64,000 bases of DNA, taken from positions 606,796 through 670,795 of the forward strand of contig NZ_JAKQZA010000001.1 in the NCBI RefSeq assembly GCF_023008165.1, in the 5' to 3' direction. Both the position numbers and the translations under genes were made by a program. Positions 29,727 through 39,309 of the stretch are shown piece after piece (the first letter of the stretch is position 1; each line of letters opens with the position of its first letter). This stretch comes from Kordiimonas laminariae (GTDB lineage: Bacteria; Pseudomonadota; Alphaproteobacteria; Sphingomonadales; Kordiimonadaceae). The notes under the pieces are model-generated. The model made no database searches. It worked only from the letters and a program-made list of their open reading frames with translations, and had not been told where the DNA came from.

Positions 29727-31520
29727 TCAAGCTTTCACCGAAACCAGCCTGTTAATAGCTTCAGCAAGCTTGCGTTCCTTAATCGGCTTTCCAACCACTG
29801 CAGCGGCCCCTATTCGCAGATAACTCGCTCTATCATCAGGGCCAGCGTTGGCCGTTAATGCAATGATAGGAACATCTGCTTTTGCCTTTTCCATTCCCTG
29901 TACAGCGTGAATTACCTGCGCACCATCCATGCGCGGCATTCTGATATCCATAAGAATAAAATCATACGGCGGGTTGGCTTCAATTTTCTCAAGGGCAATC
30001 TGACCATCATCAGCAAACTCAAGTTGCCACGCATGCTTTGCCAAAAGTTTTTCAATCAGCATCTGATTGATGGAAACATCTTCAGCAATAAGAACCCGGA
30101 GTGGCGCTTTGGATATAGAGGGCAGTACTTCCGTCTGCACTGCGGATTTAGTAGCTTCCTGTTCGTCAGACAATTTAAACTTAGCAGTGAAGGTGAATGT
30201 TGCTCCTTCACCCGGGATAGCTTCCGCTACCACATCACCGTCCATTAAACGCGCCAGTTCACGGCTGATAGGAAGCCCTAGCCCAGTGCCGCCTGTTGAT
30301 GTTGTTGAGGTATCATCAATCTGCCCAAACCGCTGAAACAGCTTTTCAGCTTCCTCCGCGTGGAACCCTACACCTTGATCTTTTACACTGCATGAAACAT
30401 GGGCGAAATCACCTTCGACAGTCAGTTGAGTACTGACAACAACCGAGCCTTCATCCGTAAATTTAATCGCATTATCAATCAGGTTAAAAAGAACCTGTCC
30501 AACCCTAACTGGGTCACCTTCCAGAAATGTTTTGCGGGGGCCGGTAAGCCTTTTGATAATAAGAACATTTTTCTTGTTCTGCGCTTTGGGTAATAACAGC
30601 CCCTTCACCTGCTGAAGAATAACCTCAAGATCAAAGCTTCTGGTTCTGAACTCAAATTTGCCTGCTTCGATTTTTGCGATATCCAGAAGGTCATTGATAA
30701 TAACCAGCAAGCTCCGCGCGCTGAACTGTGCTGCGCTTACAGTTTCTTCCTGTTCTTTTGTTAAAGCAGTTGTTTCAAGAACATCAAGCATACCTAATAC
30801 GCCAGTAAGCGGTGTCCGAAGTTCATGCGTAGTGTTGGCCAAAAATGCATCCTTGGCGATATTGGCCCTACGTGCTTCCTCCACAGCTTTTTCCGCGTCG
30901 GCTCGTTTACGCTCCACAAGCTTATTCGCTTCTTCAAGCCGCGCTGCTTTATCAGCATTTTCAAGCGCCAACTCTTCGGCGCTATAGAGAGCCTTATACC
31001 GCACCATAAAGCCCATAATGCTTACGACTGTCGTACCAAACAGCAGGAAGGCAAAGTGGCCCACAAGCGGGCCACCAAGTTGCAACATTACATAGATATA
31101 AAGCCCGGCTGTAAGCGCTAAAAACCCTAAGAAAATCCGCACAGAAAGCGTAGCCATGCATATAACAAACATGATCAGTGCATTATTGGTAAGCTGAAGA
31201 ATATCCCCTGACAGGTAAACATGCAGGTAAACGGCTACACTTCCCAAAATTCCTGTTGGAATAAAAGCATACCGACACTGTTTTGGGGTAAGAACACCTC
31301 GAAGAACAGCTATACGAATGATCACAGAAACAATCGCTGTTGCAAGTGAACTGGATATCAACGGGATTAATATATCACGGGGAACAAAGAAGAGATGTGC
31401 CACACTGATAACCAGATAATAAAAGGCACCAATAGAAAGAATACGGCTTAATTGCTGCACATAGAGACGATCAAGCGCCTCTTGTATCCTATCGTTCGCC
31501 TTGAAGTAACGATCCAGCAT
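29727..31520 (-). CDS. Membrane-bound hybrid sensor histidine kinase / response regulator
   Basis: Numbered from the ATG at 31520, residues 30-175 form about six transmembrane helices with little periplasmic sequence. A coiled coil follows (about 180-225), then HisKA with His232 in NTTHELRTPL, an HATPase domain (N-box NLIDNAIKF, G2 TGGTGLGLP), and a C-terminal receiver domain with phospho-Asp525 in FILMDIRMP. No HPt domain or output domain is present, so the phosphorelay partner is elsewhere. The longer reading begins with TTG at 31580, inside the hairpin terminator of the upstream gene, so I reject it. The few periplasmic residues suggest sensing within the membrane. Confidence 0.9.
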   Translation of the reverse strand: MLDRYFKANDRIQEALDRLYVQQLSRILSIGAFYYLVISVAHLFFVPRDILIPLISSSLATAIVSVIIRIAVLRGVLTPKQCRYAFIPTGILGSVAVYLHVYLSGDILQLTNNALIMFVICMATLSVRIFLGFLALTAGLYIYVMLQLGGPLVGHFAFLLFGTTVVSIMGFMVRYKALYSAEELALENADKAARLEEANKLVERKRADAEKAVEEARRANIAKDAFLANTTHELRTPLTGVLGMLDVLETTALTKEQEETVSAAQFSARSLLVIINDLLDIAKIEAGKFEFRTRSFDLEVILQQVKGLLLPKAQNKKNVLIIKRLTGPRKTFLEGDPVRVGQVLFNLIDNAIKFTDEGSVVVSTQLTVEGDFAHVSCSVKDQGVGFHAEEAEKLFQRFGQIDDTSTTSTGGTGLGLPISRELARLMDGDVVAEAIPGEGATFTFTAKFKLSDEQEATKSAVQTEVLPSISKAPLRVLIAEDVSINQMLIEKLLAKHAWQLEFADDGQIALEKIEANPPYDFILMDIRMPRMDGAQVIHAVQGMEKAKADVPIIALTANAGPDDRASYLRIGAAAVVGKPIKERKLAEAINRLVSVKA

Positions 31521-31580
31521 GCTAGCCCACTCAAATTCCTCACCGGAGCATAGCCTAGACCAAACCCTTTGATCCCGCAA

Positions 31581-31604
31581 AAGAAAAAGGGGCCAAAGCC
31601 CCTT
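31581..31604 (-). terminator. Rho-independent terminator of the DUF885 gene
   Basis: Minus strand AAGGGGC, loop TTTG, GCCCCTT, then TTTCTTTT. The 7-bp GC-rich stem starts 15 bases after the DUF885 stop. The T-run overlaps the TTG of the longest-ORF start of the hybrid kinase. Confidence 0.88.
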
Positions 31605-31618
31605 AGAATAAGTAACGG

Positions 31619-33436
31619 CTATTTACTGTTGATATAATTTTCAACACGCGCTTCCAGAACGGTAAGCGGTAATGATCCGCCTTTCAGCACAAGATCGTGG
31701 AATTCGCGAATATCAAACTTATCACCCATCTTTTCACGGGCATTATCACGCATCTCCAGAATGGAAAGCTGTCCAACTTTATAAGCTGTCGCCTGCCCTG
31801 GCCAAACAATATAGCGCTCGATTTCTGTCACAACATCACTCATGGCCATACCGGTATTAGAAGCCATATAATCAATCGCTTCTTCACGGGTCCATTTCTT
31901 TGCGTGCATACCTGTATCCACCACAAGACGCACAGCCCGGAACAATTCAGATTGAAGCGCACCAATACGGTCAAAATTAGTTTTCAGGAAGCCCATCTCT
32001 GCCGCCACACGTTCGGAATATAGCGCCCAACCTTCAATATAAGCCGTGTAACCGAGGAACTTACGGAACATTGGCAGGCCTTCCTGCTCCTGCTGCAAAG
32101 CAATCTGATAGTGATGGCCTGGCACAGCTTCATGGTATGTCAAGGCGCGCATACCAAATTTTGGTGTGCCTTTAATATCATAGAGGTTCGCATAAAAACG
32201 ACCAGGACGACTGCCATCTAGAGCCGGGCTGTTATAATAGCCGCCTGGTGCACCTTGTTCGAGGAACACCGGCACTCGCACAACCTCAACCGGCGCTTTA
32301 GGCTTCAGATTAAACTGATCGGAAATACCAGCCGCGATTTCATCAACCATCGCAGTATAATCTTTAAGAATTTGTGCACGGCCCTCATCCGTATCAGGAT
32401 AATAATGGCGTTCTTCTGCAGCAAAACCGTTAATTAAATCAGCGAATGACTTTGATGTATCATAGCCTTCCGCCTCAAACAGCGTAAGCATCTCAGCTTG
32501 AATACGGGCCACTTCGCTCAAACCAAGGTTATGAATTTCCTCAGCTGTCATATCTGTTGTTGTATAATGCTCCAGCTGGATTTGATAGTAAGCAGCCCCG
32601 TCTGGAAGCTTCCAAGCACCTGCATCATTGTTTGAGCGCGCCTTTAGGCCTGCGAGATAGGCCTTCAGCTCACCCCAGATTGTATACACATGCAATTCAA
32701 CAGCCTTTGCTGCTTCCTGAAGCAGGCGTAATTTGTCTACATCACTAATGCCTTCAATATTTTCGACATTGTTTTTAAAGGAAACATAAAAAGCGTTTTC
32801 TTTTGGTTGCCCGGAAATGAAACCTTCAACTTGCTTTTCTGCTTTTTCAATAATGAAGGTTGGCGGGATGATACCCAGCTTTTCGCGAAGCCGGAGCTGT
32901 TCCATTATCTGATTAAACTGGCCCCTGAGTGAGTTAAGACGTGCGATATAATAATCAGCGTCTTCAACGGTGGTAACAGCATGCGTTCCTGTAAGGAAAC
33001 CAGCAATATTATTGTGCCAACCGTATAGCTGCGTAATTGGGTAATTATGGAACATATATGGAGATTCTTTGATGTCCTGTTCCATGGAATGCACCATAAG
33101 GGCCTTATTCAATTTTTGCTCTTCAGTGAGCGAAGCATCATCAAAAGCTTTTAGTTCTTGGAGCAACTTTTTGGTGCGCTCAAGGTCAGCCTTCTGTTTA
33201 GCCACAGAAAGATCATCAAGGCGGCCATTATGTTCTGTAATGCCCTGCTCTGCTAGAATACGTAGGCTTGAAAGCGTTTCCGGGCTTTCTTTCACCTCAT
33301 CCCAGAATACTTTTTCCTGAAATTCTTCCAGCGACAGTTTTTCTGCTTTTTCTGCCGGCGCTTCAGAACATGCTGCCAGCAAAATACTACCGGCTACCGC
33401 AAAAGCGCTTAACCCTTTAGAAACATACGAGCCCAT
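31619..33436 (-). CDS. DUF885 family lipoprotein, predicted metallo-hydrolase
   Basis: The N-terminal signal with lipobox LAAC (Cys23) marks a lipoprotein. The body is a DUF885 protein of 605 residues. The key motif HEAVPGHHYQ (residues 435-444) resembles a zinc-binding HExxx-GHH site and suggests a metallopeptidase related in fold to the M3/M32 group. Activity in the family is not well defined. Together with the M2 and S9 enzymes it adds to the set of exported peptidase-like proteins here. It has its own terminator and is divergent from the DASS transporter. Confidence 0.86.
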   Translation of the reverse strand: MGSYVSKGLSAFAVAGSILLAACSEAPAEKAEKLSLEEFQEKVFWDEVKESPETLSSLRILAEQGITEHNGRLDDLSVAKQKADLERTKKLLQELKAFDDASLTEEQKLNKALMVHSMEQDIKESPYMFHNYPITQLYGWHNNIAGFLTGTHAVTTVEDADYYIARLNSLRGQFNQIMEQLRLREKLGIIPPTFIIEKAEKQVEGFISGQPKENAFYVSFKNNVENIEGISDVDKLRLLQEAAKAVELHVYTIWGELKAYLAGLKARSNNDAGAWKLPDGAAYYQIQLEHYTTTDMTAEEIHNLGLSEVARIQAEMLTLFEAEGYDTSKSFADLINGFAAEERHYYPDTDEGRAQILKDYTAMVDEIAAGISDQFNLKPKAPVEVVRVPVFLEQGAPGGYYNSPALDGSRPGRFYANLYDIKGTPKFGMRALTYHEAVPGHHYQIALQQEQEGLPMFRKFLGYTAYIEGWALYSERVAAEMGFLKTNFDRIGALQSELFRAVRLVVDTGMHAKKWTREEAIDYMASNTGMAMSDVVTEIERYIVWPGQATAYKVGQLSILEMRDNAREKMGDKFDIREFHDLVLKGGSLPLTVLEARVENYINSK

Positions 33437-33598
33437 ATGTGCTTCCTCCCTACTCTATTTTGAGAGAGCATACCTAGCGCCCAGCCGTTCGCAAGTCATA
33501 CTTCCCAGAACAAAGACCAATTAAACCTTTTCCAAACTGAACTTCATGGGTAATGATGGGCGCTAATCAGGCGGGGGCCTGCAATCGGGGAGGACTGT

Positions 33599-35080
33599 AT
33601 GACGGAGCTTGCTGCAAGCAAACCGCAAGGCAAAGCGCTATATCAGAAAATTGGGCTGCTTTTAGGGCCACTTTTATTCGGCCTAATTCTGTTATTACCT
33701 GTGCCAGAAGGCCTATCACCTGAAGCATGGAAAACTGTAGCTGTTGCTCTGTTCCTAGCTACTTGGTGGGCTACTGAAGCTATCCCTGTACCTGCAACAA
33801 GTCTCTTGCCGCTCGTGCTGCTGCCACTGCTCGGTATTACAGATTCAAAGGGCGCATCTCTACCCTATTCGAGCCCTGTAATTTACCTTCTTCTGGGCGG
33901 TTTTATCGCAGCTATGGCCATGCAAAAATGGAATTTGCACCGCCGGATCGCCCTTAATATTCTTGCTCGTGTTGGTGATCATCCCTATGCGCTTATCGGC
34001 GGCTTTATGGCTGCCTGTGCCCTTCTCTCTATGTGGATATCGAACACAGCCACAACATTGATGATTATCCCGATCGCCATCACCGTGGCTTCCACCATTC
34101 TCGGCGAGCAAGCTAAAGGCCACCGCTTCACGATCGCGCTTCTGATTGGCTGTGCGTGGTCAGCATCTATCGGCGGGCTGGGTACCTATATAGGCACACC
34201 ACCAAATCTGTTCGTAAAAGGCTTTATTGAAGAAAGCACGGGCAGAGAGATTCTATTCTATGAGTGGATGATGATCGGAGTTCCCATTGTACTGGTGATG
34301 GTCCCACTGGCATGGCTAGTTCTCACGCGTATCTGTTTCCCTTTTGAGGCGCGTCTTGCGAAAGGCGGATCAAGCGTTATTCAAGAAGAACTAGCGAAAC
34401 TCGGCATGCTCACCACACCGGAAAAACGTGTTGCCATTGCCATGACAACACTCGCTCTTGCTTGGAGTTTCCGTCAGGTTTATACCGACTGGGAATGGCT
34501 CACAGAGCTAATGCCGTTTGTTGCAAAAATCAAAGATATGCATATCGCAGTAGCGGCGGGCCTTACCATGTTTATCATCCCAGCTGACACTGACAAAAAG
34601 CAAGGCAATCTGCTGGATTGGGAAAGCGCAGCTACCCTACCTTGGGGTGTAATTCTCCTGTTTGGTGGTGGTCTCAGCATTGCGGCAGCCATTAAAGCAA
34701 CAGGCCTAGCACTATGGCTCGGCGAAGCTATGAGTGGTCTTGCAACAGCTCACTTATTCCTGATTATTCTTGCAATTGTCGCGCTGATTACATTCCTGAC
34801 AGAACTTACAAGCAACACTGCAACAACGGCAGCACTTGTACCTGTTCTTGGGGCCTTGGCTACCACCGCTAATATTGACCCAATCATGCTGGCAGCGCCT
34901 GCTGCGATGGCTGCAAGCTGTGCCTTTATGCTACCAGTAGCAACCGGGCCAAATGCGGTAATTTTCTCAACTGGGGAAGTAAAAGTACCGCAAATGATGC
35001 GAGCAGGCTTATGGCTGAACGTACTGGGGACTTTTGCTGTATCCAGTATTTGTTATTTCCTGTTGCCGCTAATTTTCTAG
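33599..35080 (+). CDS. SLC13/DASS family sodium-coupled anion symporter
   Basis: A polytopic membrane protein of 493 residues with about 11-12 helices. It carries both halves of the divalent anion:sodium symporter signature: SNTATTLMIIP with GTYIGTPPNLF in the first repeat, and SNTATTAALVPVL with ATGPNAVIFSTG in the second. The SNT motifs bind sodium and the carboxylate. Substrates in the family are C4-dicarboxylates, citrate or sulfate; the SNT pair favours dicarboxylates such as succinate or malate, which fits the nearby TCA genes, but this is inference. Its stop overlaps the convergent sulfotransferase gene by 12 bases. Confidence 0.92.
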   Translation: MTELAASKPQGKALYQKIGLLLGPLLFGLILLLPVPEGLSPEAWKTVAVALFLATWWATEAIPVPATSLLPLVLLPLLGITDSKGASLPYSSPVIYLLLGGFIAAMAMQKWNLHRRIALNILARVGDHPYALIGGFMAACALLSMWISNTATTLMIIPIAITVASTILGEQAKGHRFTIALLIGCAWSASIGGLGTYIGTPPNLFVKGFIEESTGREILFYEWMMIGVPIVLVMVPLAWLVLTRICFPFEARLAKGGSSVIQEELAKLGMLTTPEKRVAIAMTTLALAWSFRQVYTDWEWLTELMPFVAKIKDMHIAVAAGLTMFIIPADTDKKQGNLLDWESAATLPWGVILLFGGGLSIAAAIKATGLALWLGEAMSGLATAHLFLIILAIVALITFLTELTSNTATTAALVPVLGALATTANIDPIMLAAPAAMAASCAFMLPVATGPNAVIFSTGEVKVPQMMRAGLWLNVLGTFAVSSICYFLLPLIF

Positions 35081-36028
35081 CCAGATATCAGCATCTGCTT
35101 TAACGAAATCATGGGCCAATAGTTCGCTATTGGCCTTTTCATATTTGGCTAGAAATTTCACACGCTCTTCATCTGTGAATCCAAAGGAAGTTTCTTCCTT
35201 CATAAAGGAGCGTACCCGGTCCTTTTCAATCGGATTAATTGGTAATTCGTACAAACACTCTTCAGCGGTTAAAGCGCGCTTCTTTTCAAATTTTCGGTAA
35301 ACAAACTGTTTCCGGTCATCACTAACGGTGAGCAACTCAGCCTTGTTAAGAGCAAGGGCCAATTTCAGCGCTTCAACACTCTGGCGTCCATTACCTTTTG
35401 GCAAACGACCTGGCGTCTCAAGCACATCTTTCAGTCCAACCATCTCTATGAGCTTGCCGGCGAAATCTTCGTCTTGCAAATCTTCGAGTACATAAAATTC
35501 ACTATTTTTCAGACCAGCTTTTTCAAACGCTTTTGTAAATCGCCGCCAATCAAGATCAGCCGTTGGTACTTTTTTCACAAAATCCCGAAAGCTCATATCC
35601 ATCCCCCGTGACACACGGAAGGCATAGACTGATTCTATAAATTTATCCTGCCGCCTTAACATCAGGCGCGGCTGCACATCAAAACGCGGTGAAAATTCAG
35701 CAACCTTCTTCGCAAATACATCCACAGTCGGGTAAGCACGCATACTGCGGATACCCGGCATAATACCCGGCAAACCTTCTTCGCTCACTATCACACTGTT
35801 ACCGCCGAGCGCATCAAGGCCATCCACAATTAGTCCTGTCTTCTTCGGTCTCCACCAACGAGAAGCATAAAACCTTCGCATATCAAGGTTTTCATGGGCA
35901 CACATATCAGCACGCAGAACCAGCGAGACTCCGTTTTCTTCCAGTTTTTCACGCTGGATTTTCAGCAACCTTTGCAGTGTTGTTGTGCCTGTTCTGTGCA
36001 AGCCCATATGGATGTATAGTGATTTCAT
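35069..36028 (-). CDS. Sulfotransferase-like P-loop protein
   Basis: The N-terminal YIHMGLHRTGTTTLQRLL is the PAPS 5'-phosphosulfate-binding loop form (HxGxxRTGTT) found in bacterial sulfotransferase-like proteins, sitting on the first beta strand. Later sequence is weakly conserved; a possible 3'-phosphate site lies around RLMLRRQDKFIESVYAFRVSRG (residues 130-150). The acceptor is unknown. No signal peptide, so probably cytoplasmic and perhaps acting on polysaccharide or lipid precursors. It stands alone, convergent with the DASS gene and divergent from dapF. Confidence 0.7.
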   Translation of the reverse strand: MKSLYIHMGLHRTGTTTLQRLLKIQREKLEENGVSLVLRADMCAHENLDMRRFYASRWWRPKKTGLIVDGLDALGGNSVIVSEEGLPGIMPGIRSMRAYPTVDVFAKKVAEFSPRFDVQPRLMLRRQDKFIESVYAFRVSRGMDMSFRDFVKKVPTADLDWRRFTKAFEKAGLKNSEFYVLEDLQDEDFAGKLIEMVGLKDVLETPGRLPKGNGRQSVEALKLALALNKAELLTVSDDRKQFVYRKFEKKRALTAEECLYELPINPIEKDRVRSFMKEETSFGFTDEERVKFLAKYEKANSELLAHDFVKADADIWLEN

Positions 36029-36163
36029 GGCCCCGTTTTAGCGGGGGGCATAAGCTTTTGTCCATGCCTCGCTTAGTATTTTTTAATATAAATGCGGCAT
36101 TACAAAACTAGACAGCAACGATCAAACCCCCATATAAGCGCGGTTATGAATAAAGAGATACAT

Positions 36164-36967
36164 ATGCGCCCATTTCTAAAGATGCACGGCCTCGGCAATG
36201 ATTTTGTTATTTTCGATGCTCGCACAGAACCTCTCATGATGAATGAAGAGCTATCTTCCCGTGTGGCTAATCGCCACCGCGGTGTCGGTTGTGACCAGTT
36301 GATTGTGCTGCGTGCTTCAAAGAAAGCAGATGTATTCATGGAAATATGGAACGCGGACGGTAGCCGCGTTGGTGCATGCGGCAACGCAACACGCTGTGTT
36401 GGTATGCTGATATTGGATGAACTCAGCCAAGATGAAGTGAGCATTGAAACCGATGCAGGCCTTCTATCCGCGAAACGTGCTGCGGCTGGTATCTCTGTCA
36501 ATATGGGCCCTGCCCGTACTGATTGGGATCAAATCCCACTGGCGTCGGAGATGGCAACCGATAGTGCCGATTTCGAAATTGACGGCATTTCTGCCCCCGG
36601 CTGCGTCAACATGGGCAACCCACACGCTGTATTTTTTGTTGATAACGCTGAGAACGAACATATCGAAGTGATCGGCCCTCAGACAGAACTGAACGAACTA
36701 TTCCCCGAGCGGGTGAATGCCTCGATTGCTTCTGTGGAAGACGGTATTATCCGCCTGCGGGTTTGGGAACGCGGCGCTGGTATCACGGAAGCCTGCGGCA
36801 CAGCAGCATGTGCTAGCGTTGTAGCTGCCACTCGTAAAGGCTTGATTGACCGCAAGGCTACCGTACGCCTTGATGGCGGAGATCTTGAAGTTGAATGGCT
36901 AGAGGACGGCACGGTTCAAATGACAGGCGCAGCAACGCTTGTATATAAAGGCGAGATCGCAGTTTGA
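36164..36967 (+). CDS. dapF: Diaminopimelate epimerase
   Basis: Interconverts LL- and meso-diaminopimelate for lysine and peptidoglycan. The two catalytic cysteines are Cys72 (ACGNATRCV) and Cys211 (EACGTAACA). The N-terminus RPFLKMHGLGNDFV is diagnostic. I place the start at ATG 36164, with AAAGAG 6 bases upstream and a product of 267 residues like other DapF. The longer readings from 36092 or 36146 add non-conserved residues. The stop overlaps the TTG start of mtaB, so the two are coupled. Confidence 0.95.
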   Translation: MRPFLKMHGLGNDFVIFDARTEPLMMNEELSSRVANRHRGVGCDQLIVLRASKKADVFMEIWNADGSRVGACGNATRCVGMLILDELSQDEVSIETDAGLLSAKRAAAGISVNMGPARTDWDQIPLASEMATDSADFEIDGISAPGCVNMGNPHAVFFVDNAENEHIEVIGPQTELNELFPERVNASIASVEDGIIRLRVWERGAGITEACGTAACASVVAATRKGLIDRKATVRLDGGDLEVEWLEDGTVQMTGAATLVYKGEIAV

Positions 36968-38241
36968 CCAACAAAGCTGACATTGTGACCTTTGGCTGCC
37001 GCCTGAACGCTTATGAAAGTGAAGTGATGCAGCGGCATGCAGATGCAGCAGGCCTCGATGATGTAATCATCGTGAACACCTGTGCTGTAACTGCAGAAGC
37101 CACCCGCCAAGCACGCCAAAGCATTCGCCGCATGAAACGCGAACGCCCAGATACACCGATTATTGTAACGGGATGTGCAGCGCAGATTAACCCAGATGAA
37201 TTTGCCAAAATGGATGAAGTAACCACCGTTCTTGGTAATCAGGAAAAATTGGAAGCTAAATCCTTCACGGCGCTTGCCACCAATGAGCTTGAGCGCGTAC
37301 AGGTAAATGATATTTTCTCTGTAAAAGAAACCGCAGGGCATTTGATTGACGGTTTCGGCGAGCGGGCACGGGCCTTTGTGCAGATCCAGAACGGCTGTAA
37401 CCACCGCTGCACTTTCTGCATCATTCCTTATGGCCGCGGCAACAGCCGCTCAGTGGCTATGGGCGAAACGGTTGACCAGATCAAACGGCTTGTGCAGCAA
37501 GGCTATAATGAAGTGGTTCTTACGGGCGTGGATATCACCAGTTACGGTGAAGACCTGCCGGGCAATCCAACCCTAGGTCAGCTAACACAGAAAATCCTTA
37601 AACTGGTGCCAGACCTGCCGCGCCTTCGGATCAGCTCGATCGATAGCATTGAAGTGGATGAACCACTTTATGACGCCATTATTGGGGACGAACGCCTGAT
37701 GCCGCATCTGCACCTTTCCCTGCAGGCTGGGGATAACATGATTCTCAAACGCATGAAGCGCCGCCACATGCGTGAACAAGCCATTGAGTTTTGTGAGCGC
37801 GTTTCAAAAGCACGCCCTGATATGGTGTATGGTGCTGATATCATCGCAGGCTTCCCGACAGAAACTGAAGAGATGTTTGAAAACAGCCTGAAGCTCATCG
37901 AAGAATGTGACCTTACATGGCTGCATGTATTCCCCTATTCTGAACGGGAAGGTACACCGGCTGCTCGCATTCCAAACAAAGTACCAAAGCAAATCCGCAA
38001 AGAACGTGCCGCACGCTTGCGCGCAGCTGGCGAAATGCAGACCCAGAAACTGTTTGATCGCAGCGTTGGCAGGAAAGCTAAACTCCTTTTGGAGCGCGTG
38101 GCGGAAGACGGCACAGCCCATGGCCATACCGAACAATTTATACCAGTGACCACAAAAAACACCGCCAAAGCAGGTGAAATTATCGATGTGGTCTTGGCGA
38201 AAAATGATACCCGCTGTATGACAACAGCAGACAAAGCATAA
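36964..38241 (+). CDS. mtaB: tRNA t6A37 methylthiotransferase MtaB, TTG start overlapping dapF
   Basis: Radical-SAM enzyme that converts t6A37 to ms2t6A37 in ANN-decoding tRNAs. The N-terminal MTTase domain has cluster cysteines Cys12, Cys40 and Cys71. The radical-SAM motif is Cys145, Cys149 and Cys152 (CNHRCTFC), and a TRAM-like C-terminus follows. GCRLNAYESEVM is the MtaB form, which separates it from MiaB and from RimO at 48.5 kb. The start is TTG within TTGA, sharing 4 bases with dapF; a GTG at 36985 is a weaker alternative. Confidence 0.93.
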   Translation: MTNKADIVTFGCRLNAYESEVMQRHADAAGLDDVIIVNTCAVTAEATRQARQSIRRMKRERPDTPIIVTGCAAQINPDEFAKMDEVTTVLGNQEKLEAKSFTALATNELERVQVNDIFSVKETAGHLIDGFGERARAFVQIQNGCNHRCTFCIIPYGRGNSRSVAMGETVDQIKRLVQQGYNEVVLTGVDITSYGEDLPGNPTLGQLTQKILKLVPDLPRLRISSIDSIEVDEPLYDAIIGDERLMPHLHLSLQAGDNMILKRMKRRHMREQAIEFCERVSKARPDMVYGADIIAGFPTETEEMFENSLKLIEECDLTWLHVFPYSEREGTPAARIPNKVPKQIRKERAARLRAAGEMQTQKLFDRSVGRKAKLLLERVAEDGTAHGHTEQFIPVTTKNTAKAGEIIDVVLAKNDTRCMTTADKA

Positions 38242-38268
38242 TAAAGATACGATCAGGAGCACTCATCC

Positions 38269-39198
38269 GTGAGCGAGCAAAAAAGAAGTTGGTTCCAGCG
38301 CCTTAAAGACGGCCTTAAAAAATCAACCAGCGCTATTTCAGATGGCATCACAGGTATTTTCACGAAAGCCAAGCTTGATGCTGACACTCTGGATGATCTT
38401 GAAGACCTGCTGATCACGTCCGATCTAGGGGTTGGTGTAGCTGCAAAGCTCACAGAAGTTCTATCAAAAGATCGGTTTGATAAAGAAATCACTGGCGAGG
38501 AAGTGAAAGAAATCCTCTCAAGTGAGATTGAAAAAATCCTTACCCCTGTTGCAAAGCCGCTCACGCCAAGCCCTGAGCACAAGCCGCATGTTATTCTGAT
38601 GGCTGGTGTAAACGGTGCCGGTAAAACAACTACAATCGGTAAGCTCGCCAAGAAGTATAAAGGCGAAGGGAAATCGGTGATGCTTGCAGCCGGCGATACA
38701 TTCCGTGCGGCCGCTGTTGAACAGCTTCAGGTTTGGGGGGAACGCACAGGCGTGCCTGTCGTTACAAAAGAAATTGGTTCAGACGCCGCTGCGCTTGCGT
38801 TTGAAGCGCTGGACCGTGCTGTCCGCGAAAAGGTGGATGTACTGCTAATCGATACCGCTGGCCGCCTTCAAAACCGTGAAGAGCTGATGGACGAGCTTGC
38901 AAAAGTAGTGCGTGTAATTGGCAAAAAACTAGACGGTGCCCCGCATGATACAGTGATCGTACTTGATGCCACTACTGGCCAGAACGCCGTACACCAAGTG
39001 GAAGTGTTCCAGAAGATGGCGAAGATCACAGGCATTATCATGACTAAGTTGGACGGTTCTGCTCGTGGCGGTGTACTTGTGGCTTGCGCCGAGAAATTCG
39101 GTTTGCCCGTTCACGCCATCGGTGTGGGCGAAAGCATCGAAGACCTTCAGCCCTTTGACCCTAAGGAGTTCGCTAGAACACTCGTTGGCGCTGAATAA
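38269..39198 (+). CDS. ftsY: Signal recognition particle receptor FtsY, GTG start
   Basis: SRP receptor GTPase, partner of Ffh. The P-loop GVNGAGKT covers residues 113-120; DTFRAAAVEQL, DTAGRLQNREELMDEL and TKLDGSARGGVL complete the NG domain. The N-terminal A-region is short (about 20 basic residues) compared with E. coli, as in many Alphaproteobacteria. Starts at GTG with AGGAG 9 bases upstream. Third gene of dapF-mtaB-ftsY and followed by a strong terminator. Confidence 0.96.
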   Translation: MSEQKRSWFQRLKDGLKKSTSAISDGITGIFTKAKLDADTLDDLEDLLITSDLGVGVAAKLTEVLSKDRFDKEITGEEVKEILSSEIEKILTPVAKPLTPSPEHKPHVILMAGVNGAGKTTTIGKLAKKYKGEGKSVMLAAGDTFRAAAVEQLQVWGERTGVPVVTKEIGSDAAALAFEALDRAVREKVDVLLIDTAGRLQNREELMDELAKVVRVIGKKLDGAPHDTVIVLDATTGQNAVHQVEVFQKMAKITGIIMTKLDGSARGGVLVACAEKFGLPVHAIGVGESIEDLQPFDPKEFARTLVGAE

Positions 39199-39229
39199 CC
39201 AACCACTTATGGCATTAATGCAAATGATG

Positions 39230-39254
39230 GGGCCAATCACGTTGGCCCTTTTTT
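39230..39254 (+). terminator. Rho-independent terminator after ftsY
   Basis: GGGCCAA, loop TCACG, TTGGCCC, then six T. The 7-bp stem starts 32 bases after the ftsY stop and ends the dapF-mtaB-ftsY unit. Confidence 0.92.
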
Positions 39255-39277
39255 GTTGCTTCATTTGTATATTAATT

Positions 39278-39308
39278 AATAATGCAAACGATTCTTATAT
39301 GCATTATT
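39278..39308. repeat. Inverted repeat upstream of the DUF6607 promoter
   Basis: AATAATGCA (39278-39286) and TGCATTATT (39300-39308) are perfect inverted 9-mers around a 13-base AT-rich spacer, directly upstream of a TTGACT -35 element. Possible upstream operator; too AT-rich and without T-run context to call a terminator. Confidence 0.45.
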
Positions 39309-39309
39309 C

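Noticed and set aside
31520-31580. TTG-initiated N-terminal extension of the hybrid kinase
   Set aside because: It overlaps the T-run of the DUF885 terminator, and the residues are not membrane- or signal-like.
33599-36028. DASS transporter plus sulfotransferase as a sulfate-handling operon
   Set aside because: The genes converge and overlap at their stops; the transporter's SNT motifs suit dicarboxylates as well as sulfate, so a joint role is not supported.
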